In this document: in pieces, positions 60,155 to 64,000 of the stretch
Position numbering within the stretch: the stretch's first letter is position 1
Layout: each line of letters starts with the position of its first letter
NCBI GenBank assembly: GCA_006937955.1
Contig: SSNP01000125.1
Location: 1,084,072 to 1,148,071, forward strand
From: Pachypanchax playfairii
Lineage: Eukaryota > Chordata > Actinopteri > Cyprinodontiformes > Aplocheilidae
Direction: 5' to 3'
DNA length: 64,000 bases
Translations under genes and position numbers: made by a program
Notes under the pieces: generated by a model
Database searches by the model: none
Told to the model about the DNA's origin: nothing
Seen by the model: the letters and a program-made list of their open reading frames with translations, nothing else

Positions 60155-62059
60155 CTAATACACACAAACATCCAACTGCCCAGGAGGCGTGGCTTCATGG
60201 TGTTACTGGGGAAAGCAGATAGCACCCAAAACTCAAGCTAAATCTCAAACACAGTAACAGTAATCATGTGGAAATAAGTTTCTTTGATAAAATAAAAGGC
60301 AGGATTTGGGGAAAAGAGAGAAATATGATGTTTAGCTTGAACATGGGCCAAAAGAAAACAGAATGTGGGTGACGTGAACTACAAAAGGGCAGATCAGGCT
60401 CAGTAATTGGTGTCAGGGAAATGTCAGTGATTACAACTTGGGCACACAATTAAATAAGAGAAGAATATGTTTCATCTTACTGGGTCTTAAAAACATCTGC
60501 TTCTTTAAATGTTAAAGAAGAATAACCTTAACTTATCTGCTTTAAGTTCACATCATCTGGAAGTACTAAACAAACATTCTGCTGCGTAAAATGTGAGATT
60601 TTATTGATTTATTGTTGTTGTCTTCTGTCAGAGTTATTAAAGAGTATTCTATTAAGAATATTTTTGTTTGTAAGTTCTTCTTTTATTCAGTCTGAATATT
60701 TTCTTTTAGTTTCAAGTTTCTGTGTGAGTTGTTTGCAGCCTTCTTCCTGTTCTAATTTTCAGGAAGTAAAATGGACTCTTTTTAAGAAGTATTCTACCAA
60801 ATGGAGTGCTGCACTTGTAATTAAAAATTCCATCAGTAGCTTTCGTTCCCCCAAGACGTCTCAAAAATAAGTGAAGACAACAGAAAAGGTCAAAGGTTTC
60901 AGCCTGCAGTAATGGTACAGTCAGAGCCAAAGAGCAAGACAATAAAAAACAGCAACACTAATTACTAGAATCAATGTCAATGCATTTTTAAACTGTACAA
61001 ATTTCAGTGACTAATTTAGATCTAGAAAAAAGAAATAAATCCTACGTATTTTAACAATTTTAGGCAAAAGGTAGTTTGGTTTCCTGGGATTCGTTTGAGG
61101 AAGGTTTATGCACCAAAACATGATGAATTCTCACAGGTCAACGTGATCGGGTCATAAAAATGAAGCATTTTTAAGTTTTTCATCACGAGGTTTTGGAATT
61201 TTTACACTTTCAATTTTCAATCTCTGAGAAAAGAACACAAGTTAATCCACAGTCAGGATCTGAGCCCGGTACATCTGCTACAATATCAGCGCATCTGTTA
61301 TCCTGCATCCTTCCCATTTTCACTAGTGCTGCCATAGCAACCATTTATCAGTGCCTGAAGTGTGACACTTGGTTTTTGATCACAGATGAGCATGAGAACC
61401 CATGGTGCATTAAATGATAGAATAGTTGAGACAGAAAAAAAATCTGGATGAGATTGTTGTGAAAGTATAAGAGACTTGGACTGGTGTAAAGTCTCATCCC
61501 AAAAATCACCTTTTAAATCTGTTTTTCTTAGTATGTTACATGTAACATTTACTTCCATAAATATAAGCATGTAAATCCTCTCAGGAAACGCTCAGCATGT
61601 CTGTGAGACTCATGAATATTCAAGGTGCCTAATTGTATCTTGCAGTAAAAAGATCTGTCGACAAGCCCGAGGCACACGGACAGAACTGTTAGTAACCTTC
61701 CATTAAAGGGAGAAAACCCACAATGATCATGGATATGACTCAAAACTTACAAAAGTAATAGTAAATTCAAATTTACTCAACCAATATAAATAAGACATTG
61801 CTATTAAATTGTAGTTATATACAATTCTTTTAAAATGATAAAAACCAGTGTGGACAAAAATGTCTGTCAGTGTCCAAAGAAAAGATTGAAAAAAATATAT
61901 AACTTTAAAAACTGTGGAGACAAAAGTGGACTTGAAGAGGAGCTTTGACCCCTGCACCCCATTATCATACACAATAGTACAGTATCTATTGTGGACTCAT
62001 TCAGGTTTCTGGAGACCACCATCAACGCTTTATATGGGCAACCAACATAGACACGGTCA
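60155..62059. other. No gene recognised
   Basis: Non-coding AT-rich sequence with short frames lacking known domains. Confidence 0.5.
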
Positions 62060-62063
62060 TTAA

Positions 62064-62600
62064 AGAGGCCATTCCATTAAAAGTGTTTTTTCTGAGGTTT
62101 CTGTTGAATATTTTAGCTCCACAGGTGTTATTACCTTCATAGTGGGTGTGAAAACAGGTCAACAACTTCTCTTTCAGTTTTTATTTCTCAAACTACGCAG
62201 GTGGCGATAACACCCAAGTTAGAACGGCCTGTATTTGTTTCATTACAATCCTTTGTACGTTAGTATTCATCAGCTCCCGCAGTTGAAACCATGCCTAGCA
62301 TGTTGCTAGCTAAAAGTTGTTAGCATAAACACGTATCAATGCACTGTTGCCATGTGCAGCGGGACAGGAAACAGTATGCCTTGCACTCATAGGCTAGTTT
62401 GTTAGCCAATCTGAGTCCAGCAAATTCAGATAATGAATATTAATGAGTTGCAGCCTGAAGCCTGACGAATCTTGATGCAGACAGATTAAAAGGTCTGTTA
62501 ATCAGTGTTTCCTAATGTTTTTTAGTTATAAAATGTTTCATATTACAGGTTAATACTTCAGAAATAACAAAGTCATGACATTTGTGTGAAATGGCCTCTT
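62064..62600 (-). mobile_element. TTAA MITE family, copy E (inverted)
   Basis: TTAA flanks at 62060-62063 and 62601-62604. Ends AGAGGCCATTCCATTA and GTGAAATGGCCTCTT. The interior matches copies A-D in reverse complement, including the ACTATGAAGGTAATAACACC segment, where the donor is changed from GTAAGA to GTAATA. Confidence 0.86.
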
Positions 62601-62617
62601 TTAAGAAGGTCCAACAG

Positions 62618-62655
62618 AGGTTGAACTTCTAGTAGCAGCTCAAGAAGTTCAACCT
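62618..62655. repeat. Perfect 13-bp inverted repeat
   Basis: AGGTTGAACTTCT at 62618-62630 pairs with AGAAGTTCAACCT at 62643-62655 across 12 bases. It lies 14 bases outside MITE copy E and is followed by unique sequence. Confidence 0.8.
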
Positions 62656-64000
62656 GCAACAGGAGCTGCTGGTGAACTTCTACACAGAGATCATTGAGTC
62701 TCTGCAGATCCATCACAGTGTGGTCTAACTCAGAAACCAAACTAGACAGAAACAGACTTCAGAGACATATAAAGTGTTAGAAGGGTATCAGAAATTTTGT
62801 CCATGATCCAACCCAATGAAACAGAACACTACATTTGTTCTTGTGAAGTCTTTTTATTTCTGTATGAGAGAATGATGAAATCTCTCTCCGGGTCTGATTT
62901 TAGGAAATACGTTAAGTATGTGGTTCTTGCATCAACAGAGAAGAAACAAAGCAAAAATACCAATCTACTGCACTGCTGTTTTTAACAATCAGCGAGCTGG
63001 CAGGAAAATTTGAGTTAATCATTTCTCCTGGTGATGAATGTCAGACATCGTTTCTTCTATAAATGAAATACAGAAAATTTTGACAATACTTGTTTCTATT
63101 TTACATTCAAAATAAATTAAATATGGTCATGGAAGATTACAGCAGATAGAATGTCCCCTACAGAAATTAACTAATAAGTAATATAATATTTATCAATTAT
63201 ACACATAAATCTTGAAGGATGAGTCTAGAGCAAAAAAAAGGACAAAACAGATTCAGTGCTTCTTGTTGAATATAGGCCTCTAATGCAGAGCTGAATTTCC
63301 CCATGAGTGATTAATAAAGGAAATATATTATTATTATTTTATGTTTTTTTTTGTTTGTGTTTTTTTGAAAATCTTTTGAAGTTGTCTGTTTCTTTTACAT
63401 GATGACATAATCCCACCAACTTCTTAAGCAGTAACGGTATGTATACAGTATTTTTTTCCCCTTTCCTGTAGATTCGTTTTATTAGCAGTGACTCAGCAGT
63501 GAATCCAGGCAATGAGTCATGATTAATAATAACGGAGATGGCAATGACTGTCTGTGGCCCCAGATGGATGGTTTCCTATAGCGCAGTCTGCGGGACCGCA
63601 CCCTTTACCGACTGATCTGGAAACGTGACTGACACATGGTGACACGTGACGTCTACACTAATAAACACAGTGAAGTTTCTGACAGCTTTCAGTCTTACTG
63701 CTAGGAAGAAAAATATTTGATCTGGATTTTTTTTTATGTTCTCTTTTTGCATCAAGTTTTAATTTTATTTTCCACTTTTTCTTAAGATTTTCACAATAAA
63801 ATAACGAATTTACAATTGTTTTCCAGACCTATTCAATTAAAAGTTCCAGTAATGTGTTTTCTGATTCAGTTGAAAGACAAAGTGACTGGTAGTGTGTAAC
63901 AAACAGTTTTGTATAATTCCAAAAACAGCTCCATTTGTGTTAAAGAGCACAGGTGCATTTTCCTCGTGGCAGAAGAGATCAAACTGGCAGTAATCAATGC
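62656..64000. other. No gene recognised; possible LINE 3' tail at about 63285-63335
   Basis: Non-coding. GAATTTCCCCATGAGTGATT followed by AATAAAGG and an ATT-rich run near 63290-63335 resembles the 3' end of common fish retroelements. The rest shows no recognisable structure. Confidence 0.4.

Overview
This is a teleost fish nuclear genomic window. It is AT-rich and sparse in genes, with one spliced vertebrate neuronal gene and many fish-type transposable elements: L2/CR1-like LINEs, Penelope, Tc1/mariner, hAT, Harbinger, TTAA-flanked Kolobok-like elements and a tRNA-derived SINE. There are no bacterial operons, rRNA genes or CRISPR arrays. Species cannot be named from the sequence alone.

Layout. 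1-1520 is a broken LINE reverse transcriptase (minus strand), followed by a Harbinger remnant (about 1565-2368). 6141-7554 is a second minus-strand LINE 3' end, split at a TTAA by a 770-bp Kolobok-like element (6355-7124). 7442-11317 and 11328-15203 are the same 3.9-kb block on either side of a 10-N gap, most likely an unmerged contig overlap. 15.2-21.4 kb holds a (CCAT)n tract, dispersed repeats, a hAT MITE with a perfect 8-bp target duplication, a Penelope-like endonuclease remnant and a SINE. 20.5-24.1 kb contains three copies of a TTAA MITE family whose other copies are at 55.6 and 62.1 kb. 24201-27032 and 27033-30324 are a second near-identical tandem block with single Ns inside. It contains part of a Harbinger element whose Myb-like accessory gene is interrupted by a 2.1-kb insertion. 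34404-35909 is a Tc1 element with an assembly gap.

The one host gene is elfn2 (minus strand): a 5'UTR/coding exon at 47137-47530 and a large coding exon at 42472-44976, giving a 948-residue postsynaptic LRR/FN3 transmembrane protein. Its coding intron (44977-47136) carries a full-length, apparently intact Tc1 transposon (45487-47087) in the same orientation as the gene.

Downstream (higher coordinates) are a poly-C tract with a gap, a THAP-exon Kolobok element (54414-55529), hAT MITEs and a near-perfect 685-bp fold-back palindrome nested in an older hAT-like element.

I found no gene system that I would call new. The most informative signals are the young Tc1 pair, the elfn2 coding intron, the TTAA elements that keep only a first exon with its splice donor, the long hairpin element, and two probable assembly duplications that would mislead copy-number work.
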